This document shows, in pieces, positions 20,556 to 33,200 of a stretch of DNA of 64,000 nucleotides. Positions within the stretch are counted from its first letter, which is position 1. Each line of letters begins with the position of its first letter. Under the pieces are notes generated by a model, which was not told the DNA's origin, did no database searches, and was given only the letters and a program-made list of their open reading frames with translations. A program made the translations under genes and the position numbers. Source of the stretch: Phaseolus vulgaris (taxonomy: Eukaryota > Streptophyta > Magnoliopsida > Fabales > Fabaceae); the NCBI RefSeq assembly GCF_000499845.2, contig NC_023756.2:31419846-31483845 (forward strand), written 5' to 3'.

Positions 20556-23500
20556 GTCTCCGTTCACACACGTGAAGGTAGGATGAACATATCCATGACA
20601 AAACATTTTGCCGTGAATTAGAGTATACTTTCCCGCATTCCTCTTAATTATCTTGGCTTCCGCAGAGTCGACAGGGAGCAGACCATCAACTAGTTAACAC
20701 TGGTAGGGGGTGATCCAGGTCTCCGCGATGTCAACCTGCAAAACAACAACTAGCTCGTCCACAGGTATATCGTATGCAACTATTCGGGGAACTTTTAGAG
20801 TTTCTTGAGTCAACGACCTGTGACTCCTTCCATGCATAAAGCTTATCTTCAAGATCTTTGCTTGAATCTCTCTTGCACCTTCTTCAGTAGTACGGGGTGC
20901 TTTCAGAGTCTCCTGGATTACTGATCTTTGTCGACCTCTTTTTCTCGAGCTTGCCTGCTTGGCTAAAAGGTCAACTTGGGAATTTTGCTCTCGAGGCACA
21001 TGTACCAGCTCGAACTCGGCGAAACTCCTTTTCAACACCATAACATACTTGAGATACAAAGTCAATTGTGGGTATTTGGCTTAATATTCTCCCGTAACAT
21101 GCCCTTTATAAAGCAGCGAATCGCTCTTCACCAACAGATTATGAGCTCCCAAATCCTATGCTAGCAACATTCCTGATATCAAGGCCTCGTATTCGGCTTG
21201 ATTATTACTAGCTTTGAACAGGATTGTTTGATCAAGAAACCCCTGGGTCCCTCCAGAATGACCCCTGCTCCGCTTCCCTGTTAGTTAGAGGATCCATTGA
21301 CTGACAGGATCCATTGAAAACTTCTAGGGTCAAGACATGGTCCCTCAAACACAAGCTCCACCACGAAGTCAGCATACACCTGCTCCTTAACTGGTCCTCG
21401 TGGCTCGTACTGTATGTCAAACTCAGACAATTCCACCGACCAGCGAACCATTCGTCCTGCAACGTCAGGTTTTTGCAGAACCTTATGAATGGGCATATAA
21501 GTCATCACAATCACCGTGAAGCTCTGGAAGTAATGGCGAAGTCTTTGAGTTGTGTACACCACGCCCAAGGCGGCCTTCTCAATAGCTTGGTAAAGCTCCT
21601 CTGGCCCCTATAACACTTTGTTGGCGAAGTAAATCGGTCTCTACACCTTGTCCCGGTCCTGCACTATTACCGAGCTGATTGCTCGATCTGTGGTGGCAAA
21701 ATAAAGGTGAAGAGGTGTACTTGGCAACGGTTTACCAAGAACAGGGGACTAGCCAAATACTCCTTTAGCTTGACAAAGGCTTCTTCACACTCCGAGGTCC
21801 AAACAAATCTGTTGTTCTTCTTCAAGAATACCCTTTGTCTCCACTAGCCGACAGGAAATGAGACAGGGCAGTCATTTTTCTAGTCAACTGTTGGACCTCC
21901 TTAATGTTAAAGGGACTCCGCATCTCTATAATCGTAGCACATTTTTCGGGGTTGGCCTTTATACCCCTTTCAGTTAACAGAAATCTGAGAAACTTTCTTT
22001 TCTCCACCCCAAACACACACTTCTTTGGGTTCAACTTCAAATTGTACTTGGCTATCGTTGTGAAGAACTCTTATAAGTCACTAACATGTTGATCTTTCTC
22101 TAAGGACATGACAACCATATCGTCCACATATTCCTGCACATTTCGTCTGAAAGGGGAGCCAAAATTCTGTCCATCAATCTCTGGTATGTGGCACCAACAT
22201 TTTTAAGGCCAAAATGCATGACCTTGTAACAGTAGCTTGGAAACTCGGCCATAAAGAGAGTCTTGCTTTCATCATTAGGGTGCGTGCGGATCTAGTTGTA
22301 CCTCGAGAACGCATCCAGAAAGCTCAGTAAACGACAACCTGAAGCATTGTAAACTTAGGAATCGATGCTTGGCAACAGATGCGAATCCTTAGGACAGGCC
22401 TTATTCAAGTCCATGAAGTTGATGCACATCCTCTAGTTTCCATTAGCCTTATGCACCAATACCACGTTTGCCAACTACTAAGGGTATTGGATTTCCCTGA
22501 TATGGTTGGCACTCAATAGCTTCTGCGTTTTCGCCCTTATAATCAGGCGTTTCTCGTTGTTGAATTTCCTCCTACTCTGGACCACTGGTCGAACCCTATC
22601 ATCCATCGTAAGTCTATGGCATAGAAAGTTGGGGTCTATCCTAGGCATGTCGGCAGCGGACCATGTGAATGCGTCCATGTGTTTCACTATTACTTCAACT
22701 ATCTTGTCTTGCAATATCGGATCTATGAAGCACCCAGCTTGAACACCTTTCCACCTATCACTTTTTCTTGAATGTCGCTCGCGGGCCCTGGTCGTCGCCC
22801 GTTGGTAACTTCAGTTTCCAAGACTTCAACGACTCCTCCTTCTTGAATGATGGCCGCCGAGTACGACCCCTCCTGTTCTTCAAGCTACTCTCATAGCATT
22901 TTCGAGCAGCCTTCAGATCAGACTTGATAACGATCACTTCTCCTTCAAGTGAAGGCAGCTTCATCTTCATGTGCTTCGTGGAGGCCACCGCCCCCAATTT
23001 GTTCAAAGAGGGCCTACCCAAAGCAAATTATAAGCCGAAGGTGTATTAATTACAACGTACCTTATAACAATGGTTTTTGCGGCTTTGTCATCAGAAAAGG
23101 TCGTCCTTATATCAACGTACCCGTACCTCCACCTAATCTCCCGCAAAGCCCACCAGGCATGAGGCCTCAACTGGTCGGGAGATATTCACAAATTAATAAA
23201 CGTCGACCAGAACATCACATTTGTCGAGCTTCCCTGGTCAATGAGAACTCGGTGCACCCTCCTTCCAACCATGACGACAGATACCACCACTGGGTCGTTG
23301 TCATGGGGGACTACATCTCCTAAATCAGATTTCGTAAAATAGTGGTTGGGCTCGGGGGAATCATCAAGGTTTCTTGTGTCCAAAGACATTATGGCTCTCG
23401 CATACCTTTTACGTTTGGTGGCAGTGCTACCCGCTCTCGAGAATCCCCCTAGATTGTGTTCAACTCTGCATGTACGGGTATTTCATGCGCCTGCTTTCTT

Positions 23501-24551
23501 AGGGTAGCTTCCCCTGAGGTTCTTCCTTATTGGTTTCCAAATACTCTTTCAAGAAACCTTCTTTCAGCAACTCGGCCAACTGATGACCTAGAGCTAGGCA
23601 CCGTTCGATGTCGTGCCCAAATCCTTTGTGGAATTCACACCAAATATCTTTTCTCGACCCTAAATTTCTACCAGCCTTTTGGGGAAACCTTAGCTTCTAT
23701 GCTACTCCGGGTATAACTGTCAGCTCTTTGTATGATATTCGGAACTTGGGACGAATCTCCTCCTCCCTGCCCTTTGACTTGGAATACAACTTGCCATTCT
23801 TCACGGCCATAGCTTCCTTGGCATTAATGTTGGCAAACCCTTCATCGGATCTCGAAAAATGTCTCCACCGAATTCCTGATCAGGGAGTCACTGAATGGTT
23901 CTGCTGCAATTCCTTGCAAAAAGGCGGTGACCATCACATTTTCATCATGGGTCTGGAGTCTCACAGTGAGCACCCATAACCTGTTCAAGTACTCCTTCAG
24001 CGTTTCCCCTTCTATGTGCCAGATAGTAAAGAGGTCATACAATACTGGGGGTTTGACCTGGTTGGCAGAGAACTGCTCTTGGAATAGCTTCGCAAACTGT
24101 GCGAAAGAGGTTATGTGTCTATCAGGGAGTCCATTAAACCACTACAAAGTTGTACTTGTAAAGGTACTCATGGACATCTTGGCTCAAAAACAATCATCTG
24201 GGCATTAAAGGTCATGAGATGATTTTCAAGGTCTTCCACTCCTGTGAAGATGATCTTAGGCGCAATGTAATATGTTGGCACCAACTTGTCCATTATCGCT
24301 CATGAAAAGGGCTCAGGACAATCCCTTATCGGCAGGTTTACCCCTCGTTCCCTTACAGGACGTGGGTCACGTTGTTGTAGGTCCCTGCGCAACTCTTCAT
24401 TGGTTTGCCGCAACTCTTCTCATAAGCTTTCCTGCTCCTGTCTGGACTACTCATTACCCTCATGAAGAGTCCTTATCGTCTCCATAAGCCGCTGCAATGT
24501 GGGAGCCTCGACTCCTTCTGGTCCCAATGGCACTTGCCTGGTGTTTCTCAT
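20556..24551 (-). pseudogene. gypsy E gag-pol (gag, protease, RT, RNase H, integrase start), degenerate
   Basis: Minus strand from ATG 24551 (MRNTRQVPLGPEG). Gag: EGETLKEYLNRLWVLTVRLQ (24042-23842). Protease: DVVPHDNDPVVVSVVM, then VLIDQGSSTNVMFW (23389-23186). Linker: MKMKLPSLEGEVIVIKSDLK. RT start: DAFTWSAADMPRIDPNFLCH (22714-22478), YVDD at 22141-22130, then LNPKKCVFGVEKRKFL (22040 on). RNase H: RLRHYFQSFTVIVMT, NGSSN in place of DGSSN (21568-21281), then HVPREQNSQVDLLAKQASS. The integrase N-terminus ends in a VNGDEC-like reading at the copia H insertion. Frame breaks occur every few hundred bases, and the RNase H Asp appears changed. Confidence 0.8.
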
Positions 24552-24602
24552 CTCATCAGAAAATTCAAACACAACTGTGGATGGGATCAAGTTTTATCGA
24601 GC

Positions 24603-24620
24603 CCCACGGTGGGCGCCAAA
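24603..24620 (-). other. Primer binding site of gypsy E
   Basis: Minus strand reads TTTGGCGCCCACCGTGGGGC immediately after the LTR end GGCGAGAACA. The same GGCGCCCACCGTGGGG core follows the 5' LTRs of A and B. I do not assign the tRNA. Confidence 0.75.
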
Positions 24621-25180
24621 TGTTCTCGCCGGTTGACTTAGGTTGAGCACCTCCTCCTGGATTTGCCTCTTCTGGAATCTAATTCACATCTCTTTACCGC
24701 CCTAGAATATGGCTCCGTTGTGACAGAGGACGTCCTACCTGTTGATTACACTCCAACGATCAAGTCAGTTAGGGCTCACCAAAAGTACCAGTTTAGTAAA
24801 GTGTGCAAAAACAACGTATCTTCACCTAGAGACTCAATCTCCTTTTATAACATTCTGTTATGAGTGCACACCCTTATCTTTTTAGGGTTATTATCGGCAA
24901 CTATCAACAAAATATTTAATACGTAACCAACATGCAATAAATAATGAATGCACACGTGATAAGCAACAAACACGCACATTTATCTATAAGCACATACACA
25001 CAATGGGCCCTCCCCTTCGTACGACAACCACATTGTGCTAATTTTCAATAGGCCCCTTTAACTGGGCCAAACGCATAATCCAAACCCGGACCCAATAGCC
25101 GAGTTGATCACTTGCCGGTCCTAATCGAGGACTGAGATATTCTCAGAAGAGTACCGAGAACCAAACTCCTGCTCAGTACA
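24621..25180 (-). repeat. 5' LTR of gypsy E
   Basis: 560 bp, TG...CA on both strands, with a TATA-like GTTATAAAAGG on the minus strand (about 24843-24852) in the block that differs from the 3' LTR. Confidence 0.8.
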
Positions 25181-26864
25181 ATTTTGAAATAAAAAATTAT
25201 TTATTTATTTGTTATTATTTAAAGGGTAAAGTTGTTAATTGAAAAATGACATCAACGAAAATTATAAAAATTATGTATTTTTTTTATATAATGGTTAGAT
25301 TATAAATAAGTATAAAAGAAGTTAAAAAAATTAAAGAATAATATCCTAAAAAAAGGGTAAACCTAAAAATTATGTATTTATTAAATTTTATAGATTTGAA
25401 AGCATATCTGGCCATCTATGTATTATTAGATATTAATATCAGCCACAAATTCGTAATGTGAGGGGTTGACGAAAACTTGGGGACTTTTCCAAGTCTACCC
25501 CACAAACTCTCTTCACTTTGAGTTTCTTCTTTTCTTTCACGCTTAGAATAAATAACTAATTTTCTTTTAAGAAGAAATAAGTCATACGGTAATTTATTAT
25601 TTTTAACATTTTTATTGTTTAAAATTTTAGTTGTTTTTATTTCAGCCAGACTATTAAATTTATTATTACTAATCAAACTATTGGAGGCAAGATACAGTTT
25701 CAACATATATTAAAATTAAATTTATTATATCAGTAATTTCATAAAAAATACAATAAGAAATTTATTAAATTAAAAATTGATATAAAATATATATTTAATT
25801 ATCATAGAAACTGATTTAGAAGTTATTTTATAAATTAAAATTGTTAGTATTTAGATTAAGTTCTATTTATGATACCTGATTCTAGTTTAGCATAGATGTT
25901 TCTTTTAAAAAAAATTAAGAGTTAAAATTTTATTTTAGTGAGTTTTACATGTATGGGATTTTGAACTCACATATGAGATCTGCATTGATTAGATTAATCT
26001 CTGTTCATTTAGATTTATAATGATATGATTGATTTATAAAGCAAGTTAAAAAAATATTTAGTTTTTCTAAGTTATGAAACACAACAATTGGGGGAAACTA
26101 TCGTTAAAGTAGAAGTATTAATGTAACTTTAGTGGAATTTTTTGGGAAATGAATAAATAGAAAAATGATTTATTGTCAAGTTTATATTAAATTTGAGATC
26201 TGTTTCAATTAAAGATTTCATATGTTAGATGAGTTTGAATTTAAAGGTTATGTTTGAGAAAGAACTTTGGAAATTATACAATCATATTCAGTGTGGAGAA
26301 TAGAATAAAATAATATTTTAAAGTTTAACTTTTATGAGAGAAATAAAATTAATTATTTTGAATCAAGATAAATTGAAATTTGTTCTTGAAACTTGAGTTG
26401 TAGTTGTAATTACCAATTTAATTTATGTTTAGAGTTGAATTAAAACATAAGTGGATGGCTATAATATTCTGTATGTGTCATTTATAAAAGATGATAATTT
26501 TGTATGGGTCATGTTGGAATAAAAAGTCATTTTTAACTGAAATTTCAAATTTGAGAAAAGAATTAGATTTCATTGATTGAATTGTAATGTATATTTTGTA
26601 TGGTTAAATTAAGTTTAGGGATTAAGATTAAATTAGTTGGAGGTTTGGTGGGTTGAACATGAAATTTGTCCTACATGTGATTGTATTGAGTTTAGTGTAA
26701 TGAGATGACCCAATTTTCAAAGTCTTTTGTAGGAAAAAGTGGTATAAGGGACCATCCTGCTAAACAATTTCCACATTTATTGATTTACGTCATCATGCTT
26801 CCATTTTTTTCCAAGTCTTTTCCGAGTCTTTCTGTTTTCTTTGTTCGTGATAGAATGGGCAATG

Positions 26865-27015
26865 CACTTCCTACAAATTTCCACACATGGAATGGGATTG
26901 CTCAAGTCTTTTCAAAGTTTTTTTTTTTTAAATAGTATAAACCATCTAAATAAAATAATGTTCACATAAAATAGTACAAACATAAAAAAAAAAAAACAAA
27001 TGAAAGTAAAATGAG
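26865..27015. repeat. Dispersed repeat, copy 2 (first copy at 7061-7235)
   Basis: Shares TGGAATGGGATTGCT and adjoining sequence, a T-run, then AATAAAATAAT and CACATAAAATAGT with 7061-7235 in the same orientation. Confidence 0.5.
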
Positions 27016-27182
27016 ACTTGTAAACATAGATTGTTTATATTTTATTTTAAATATATTACTAAAAATTTATTAAATAAAAAATAATTTTATAGAGTAAAAA
27101 TAATTAATTCTTATATTAATTAAATTAAATTTTATTTTAAAGATAAAAAAATTATTAGTTTTTAAATTATTTTTATTAATGA

Positions 27183-27312
27183 TAAATAATTTTTAAATTA
27201 ATATCTAATTAGTTATTAAGATTTTTAGTTACTAATTATTTAAATTTTAAAATTGATAACTAAAATTTTAGTAATTATTTAGATATTAATTTAAAAATTA
27301 TTTATTAATAAT
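27183..27312. repeat. AT-rich inverted repeat (possible MITE remnant)
   Basis: The left arm (AAATAATTTTTAAATTAATA and flanks, from about 27183) is mirrored by the right arm (TATTAATTTAAAAATTATTT, to about 27312) around a short centre, a foldback of about 125 bp. No target duplication was identified. Confidence 0.45.
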
Positions 27313-27654
27313 AGAAATTAATTTAGATAATGTTTTAATTTATGAAATAGTATTGAATTTAATAAATATAGTAATTAATTATTTTTTATTTTAAAAATAA
27401 TTTTATTTAATAATTTTTTTAATGATATTTATTTTTGAAGTTTTATTATTAATAAGTTATAAAAACCATTTTAGTAAGAGAAATAAGAATTATAAGCAGA
27501 AGAGGGTGTCCCTGGACAAGTGTTTTCCACCACTGTCTTCAATTGCATCTTGCTCTCTACCTGCAAAAAAACTTAAGTTATTATTATATTATTATATATT
27601 TATATAACTTAAAACTTATTAAGATTTTTGTTTTGTTCACTACAAAAAAAATCA

Positions 27655-27990
27655 GTATTATCTACGGATTTTTACCCACGGATCTGAGTCCGTAGGTAAA
27701 TTCAGCATTACCTACGGATATTACCTACGAACAACATACCTACGAACAACATTACCTACGGACATTACCTACAGATTCTGAATCCGTAGGTAAATTCAGC
27801 ACTACCTACGAACTATTACCCACGAATTTTGAATCCGTAGGTAAATTCAACATTACCTACCAACTATTACCTATGGATCTTATTACCTACCAACTTTTAC
27901 CTACGGATCTCTATTACCTACCAACTATTACTCACAAATCTCTATTACCTACGAACTATCACCCACTGATCTCTATTACCTACCAACTAT
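27655..27990. repeat. CACTA subterminal repeats
   Basis: About a dozen direct and inverted copies of TTACCTACGGA / CCGTAGGTAA and decayed forms such as ACCTACCAACTATT. In CACTA elements such repeats bind the TNPA-type protein. Confidence 0.65.
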
Positions 27991-28139
27991 TATCATAATA
28001 ATTATATACATAATATTAAAAACATTAATATAATATGAAAAATTATAAAAACATAATTCATATTCATAAATAATAATAACCATAACTAATTTATACCTAT
28101 TATTAATATTAATATAATAATTTAAATAATATAAATAGT

Positions 28140-28795
28140 ATTATATTAATAATATAAATCATATTAATATTAATAATATTTTATAATATTTAATAATATT
28201 AATAATATTTAATAATATTAATAATATTAATAATATTTAATAATATTAATAATATTTAATAATATTAATAATATTTAATAATATTAATAATATTACTAAT
28301 ATTTAATAATATTAATAATATTACTAATATTTAATAATATTAATAATATTAATTATATTTAATAATATTACTAATATTTAATAATATTAAATAATATTAA
28401 TAATATTTAATAATATTTAATAATATTAATAATATTAATAATATTAGTAATATTTAATAATATTAATAATAATTAATAATATTAGTAATATTTAATAATA
28501 TTAATAATATTAATAATATTAATAATATTAGTAATATTTAATAATATTAATAATATTAATAATATTAGTAATATTTAATAATATTAATAATATTAATAAT
28601 ATTAGTAATATTTAATAATATTAATAATATTAATAATATTAGTAATATTTAATAATATTAATAATATTAATAATATTAGTAATATTTAATAATATTAATA
28701 ATATTAATAATATTAGTAATATTTAATAATATTAATAATATTAATAATATTTAATAATATTAATAATATTAATAATAATGATGATATTTAATATA
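28140..28795. repeat. AT satellite with a 37-bp higher-order period
   Basis: Almost purely A and T (TAATATTAATAATATT units). The rare G residues at 28531, 28568, 28605, 28642, 28679 and 28716 are exactly 37 bp apart, showing a higher-order repeat. To the left (28296, 28324, 28371) the variant base is C instead. Confidence 0.85.
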
Positions 28796-28867
28796 TGAAG
28801 AATTTTATTAATATTGATAATCATACTTATAAATATAATAATAATCACAACATGACAACAAAACTTG

Positions 28868-28945
28868 ACTGGTGTAGTGGTTAAGGCTTCTATGGACATA
28901 TCTCAAGGGACTTGGCTTCGAGTCCCACTTGCTACAGTGTAGTTT
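28868..28945 (+). repeat. tRNA-derived SINE-like segment
   Basis: TGGTGTAGTGG (28870-28880) fits Pol III box A (TRGYNNARNGG) exactly, and GGCTTCGAGTCC (28914-28925) fits box B with one change. A full tRNA cloverleaf does not fold convincingly, so a SINE head or tRNA relic is more likely than a tRNA gene. Confidence 0.45.
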
Positions 28946-29001
28946 TAACATTAAATTACCGACGCCAACATTAGATAAATTGGATTTTTCCACTTGTAGT
29001 G

Positions 29002-30126
29002 GTTTGTAATTTTTGAGTGCTTTTAATGGAGGGTACAGAAATTGAGTATTAGCAACTTCGCCATATTTAACTCATTTTTTTTTTCATCAGCAAAAATTAC
29101 TTTAACTTATATATTACAAAACTAAAATTTTAAACTTATAAATTTTGGCAGTTAAACAGATAGAAATATTATACAGAAAATCTCTATGAGAGACAATTTT
29201 ACTAGAGTTGAATAAATATACTGCAAATTATAAAAATGTTACCTCTATGAATTATGGTTGACAAATATAGATTTACTACGAAATTAAGGATAAACTAATA
29301 TATATTACATGTTTTACTTTGATGTCTAAATTTTATAAATATGTAAAGTTTATTGGTCACGTCATATTACATGTTTTACTTTGATGTCTAATTTTTATAA
29401 ATATGCAAAATCTATTGGTCACGTCAGACAGATCACATAATATAGTGTGAGCCATCTAACCGAATAGAATTAACACATCAAGTTATATTAAAAAGATATG
29501 CAACAAATAAGATAAATTCATTTAAGTTATAATATACATTAAATAGGACAATTATACAATAATAAAGTATGCTTTTATCAATATACTAATTACATTGAAA
29601 CAGAGAACTTAGTTCATCGTTGGAGAACCTTTTACAAGTACACTCCCGACAGAGAACTAAGGATCGAACACCCTATAGACAGAGATGAAAACACGATCGA
29701 AGTTGAAGTATCAATAGTTCCGCTAATAACAGATACTGTTTAAATTTTAAATTCTATACAAGTACACAAAGAAAATTGTATTTGTAAAACATAAATGTTA
29801 TAATATATTTATATCTAAATATAGATTTGTCTTTTGTTAAAATTCATATTTAAATGGTTCAAATATAAAAAAGAATGAAAGAACAGGAAAACAATAAATA
29901 TGGTACAAAGTTTCGTTTATGTTTAATAACACTTAAGCAAAAGTAAATATAACAAAATCTGAAGTTGTGAAAAATCAAAATAGAAATAATAATTGTTTAG
30001 CTCTGGAAAAGTTTTATGGTCTTGCTAAATAATTTTGTAATTATAGTTTGATTTCTTTTAGAATAGTTGCATTCGTAGAACTCATTTTTAGTTTGGTCGT
30101 TTTTTTCCTATGGATGCATAGAATGT
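29002..30126. other. AT-rich 5' intergenic region of the RLP gene with a 62-bp tandem duplication
   Basis: No gene seen. A unit starting at 29302 (ATATTACATGTTTTACTTTG...) repeats at 29364 with few changes (period 62), ending near 29425. Confidence 0.6.
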
Positions 30127-30135
30127 TATATATAG
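30127..30135 (+). promoter_or_regulatory. Candidate TATA box of the RLP gene
   Basis: TATATATAG about 105 bp upstream of the ATG, a suitable distance for a plant core promoter with a short 5' UTR. Confidence 0.5.
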
Positions 30136-30239
30136 GGTTATGGAGAGTGGTTAAGTCATCAAAAGCAATATAGTTTTAATACTCACCACATTTCATCCAT
30201 CACTCTTTCTCTGTCACGATCACACCCACAACAGCTTCA

Positions 30240-33200
30240 ATGACGAATCCAGTTGGTTTGAGATTGATGATGTTTATGGTGTGTGTGGTGTTGCAGGTTG
30301 TTAATGGAGAACACCAAACGACATGCATTCCAAAGGAGAGGGAAGCACTCCTCCAATTCAAGGCTGCCATTGTCGACGACGGCATGCTCTCCTCCTGGAC
30401 CACTCCCGACTGCTGCCAGTGGGAGGGGATTCGCTGCAGCAACCTCACCGCCCATGTTCTAGGCCTCCACCTTCCTGGAGAATTTGATGTTTATGAAGAA
30501 ATAACTGAAGAAATAACTAATCGTTATATGAGGGGAGAGATCCAGAAATCGTTGATGGAGTTGCGACAATTAGAGTATTTGAACCTCAGTTCCAATGATT
30601 TTCAAGACAGTCACATCCCAGAGTTTCTTGGTTCTCTGACAAACTTGAAATACCTTGATCTCTCTTCATGTGTTTTTGGCGGAGAAATTCCAACTCTGTT
30701 TGGCTCTCTTTCTCATTTGAGATACTTAAATCTTGGTCAAAATTCTCTGGAGGGCTCAATCCCTTGTCAGCTTGGAAATCTCTCCCAGTTGCATGAGCTC
30801 TATCTTGCAAGGAATTCTTTTGAAGGAAATATACCATCTCAGCTTGGAAATCTCTCTCAGTTGCAATACCTTGATATCCGATTTAATTCTTTTAAAGGAA
30901 ATGGTATCAAAATTGACGATGGAGGTCAGTGGCTCTCAAATCTCATTTCTTTAACTCATCTTTACTTGTACTCTGTATCAAGTCTTGATCGTTCTCATAG
31001 TTGGTTGCAAGCGATTCTCAACCTACCAAAACTAAGAGAACTAGATTTAAAAGATTGTAGCCTTTCTGATCATTTCATTATGTCATCCAAGCCTTCTCAT
31101 TTCAATTCTTCTACTTCCCTCTCCGTCCTTCATCTTTCCGGAAACACCTTCACATCACCAATGGTATTCCACTGGGTCTCAAACTTCACTTCCAACCTTG
31201 TTGAGCTTAACCTTGATGGTAACTTCTTGGAGGGTTCCACATCAAGTCATTTTGGCATGGTCATGAATTCGCTTAGGAACCTTGACCTCTCCTATAATTA
31301 TTTCAAGGCCAGGGATTTGAAATCCTTCACGAATATATGCACCTTATCTTCTTTATACTTGAATCAAAACAATTTGAGTGAAGACCTCACATCCATTATT
31401 GATCATTTGTCTAGTGGTTGCGTTAAACACTCATTGCAAGAATTGGATCTGTCAAGTAATCACATCACTGGCACTTTGTCTGAGCTTTCAGTATTTTCAT
31501 CTTTAAAAATATTGTTTCTGGAACAAAATCATTTAAGTGGAAAGATATCTCGAGACATCATATTACCACCTCAGTTGGAGTCCTTCTCAATTCAAATGAA
31601 CTTTTTTGAAGGTGGAATTCTAAAATCATTTGGGAATGCATGTGCTTTGCGCTCATTGGATATATCTTCTAATAACTTGAATGAAGAGTTTTCACTGATA
31701 ATTCATCACTTATCTGGATGTGTTAGAAACTCATTACAAGAATTGAGCTTGAGTAATAATAAGATAAATGGTACGCTTCCTGACCTTTCAGTATTTTTAA
31801 CTTTGAAAAGATTAGATCTTACTCAAAATCAATTAAGTGGAAAAATATCTGAAGGTAGCAAATTGCCATCTTCATTGGAGTATTTGTTTACCAACTTAAA
31901 CAATTTTGAAGGTGGAATTCCAAAATCATTTGGGAATGCATGTGCTTTACGTTTATTGGATATGTCACGAAATAGCTTGAGTGAAGAGTTTCCGAGGATA
32001 ATCCATCATTTGTCTGGATGTGCTAGATATTCATTAGAAAAATTATATCTAGATACGAACCAGATCAATGGCACACTACCTGACTTCTCAACATTCACAT
32101 CCTTAAAAGAGTTATATCTTTCTCAAAATAAGCTAAATGGAGAGATACCTGAGGATATTCAATTTCCACCACAGTTAGAGAAACTCTACATGGAGTCAAA
32201 TTCTTTAAAAGGTGTTCTCACTGACTACCATTTCGCTAATATGTCCAAGTTACAACGACTGTTTTTATCTGACAACTCATTGGCCTTGACATTTACCCAA
32301 AATTGGGTCCCACCTTTTCAGTTGCTCACCATAAATTTGAGATCTTGCAAGCTAGGTCCAACATTTCCCAAATGGTTGCAGACACAAAATAAATTTTTCA
32401 TTATTGACATTTCAAATGCTTCAATATCAGATATTGTTCCAGAGTGGTTTTGGGCTAAATTACCATTATTAAACGATTGGTTGCATATTAATATTTCATA
32501 CAACAATTTACAAGGTATAATTCCAAATTTTCCACAAAAGAATCATTTTTATGAGATGTTACTTGGATCAAATCAATTTGAAGGCCCTATTCCTCTATTC
32601 CTTCGAGATTCTTTTAATCTCGATTTATCCAAAAATAAATTCTCAAATTCTATTTTGTTTTTATGTGGGAATGGTACAATTGAGACTTTATACCTGTTGG
32701 ACCTTTCACATAATCAATTATCCGGGAAAATTCCAAATTGTTGGAGTCATTTCAAGTCATTAACTTATTTGGATATGAGTCACAATAAATTTTTAGGAAA
32801 GGTTCCTACTTCAATGGGTTTACTTTTTCATCTTCAAGCATTGTTGTTGAGAAACAACAACTTAACAAATGAGATCCCTTTTTCTTTGAGGAGATGCACA
32901 AAGCTTGTAATGTTAGATCTGGCAGAAAACAAATTAACTGGACCTTTTCCTGCTTGGATTGGGAGTAATTTGAAAAAGCTACAAATTTTAATTTTGGGAA
33001 GTAATAACTTTTATGGAACTTTACCAACACAAATTTGCTATCTCAAAAATATGCAGCTCTTGGATCTCTCAATCAACAACTTATTTGGACAAATTCCTAA
33101 ATGCATAAAATTTTTTGTTGCAATGGCTAAAAAGGTTTCAAACGATGATCATCAATATGATTTTAAAATAGGGATAATGAGTGGCTCTGATTTGTTTTTT

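Larger units (their letters stand above)
8105..25180 (-). mobile_element. Ty3/gypsy retrotransposon E (Tat type), old, with nested insertions
   Basis: LTRs at 8105-8723 and 24621-25180 share both ends (TGTTYTYGCYGGTTGAC on the left, GCTCAGTACA on the right). Between them on the minus strand lie PBS, gag, protease, RT, RNase H and integrase, then tandem repeats and a gene on the opposite strand, which is Tat-lineage architecture. Integrase is interrupted by solo LTR I (12870-13983) and copia H (14102-20550). Without these the element is about 9.5 kb. I saw no clean target duplication at its outer ends. All genes are riddled with stops and frameshifts. Confidence 0.8.
25181..27634. other. AT-rich intergenic DNA
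   Basis: No gene supported; open frames here are low-complexity. Contains copy 2 of the dispersed repeat (26865-27015) and an AT-rich foldback (27183-27312). Confidence 0.6.
27638..29001. mobile_element. Non-autonomous CACTA-type element, 1.36 kb
   Basis: Starts CACTACAA and ends TTGTAGTG with a 3-bp target duplication GTT (27635-27637 and 29002-29004), the hallmark of CACTA transposons. Subterminal repeats (ACCTACGGA / TCCGTAGGTAA variants) fill 27655-27990 at the left end. The right end lacks them; its interior is an AT satellite followed by a SINE-like segment. No transposase. The shared terminal inverted repeat is only about 8 bp, so the right boundary is less certain than the left. Confidence 0.6.

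Noticed and set aside
8105..25180. Clean target duplication for gypsy E
   Set aside because: The flanks are CCTTT and ATTTT; only three of five bases agree, so none is claimed.
25416..25706. 96-codon minus-strand ORF
   Set aside because: Lys/Asn-rich translation of AT-rich DNA with no domain or context.
28868..28945. Functional tRNA gene
   Set aside because: Box A and box B fit, but I cannot fold a convincing acceptor stem and T-arm, so it is listed as SINE-like.
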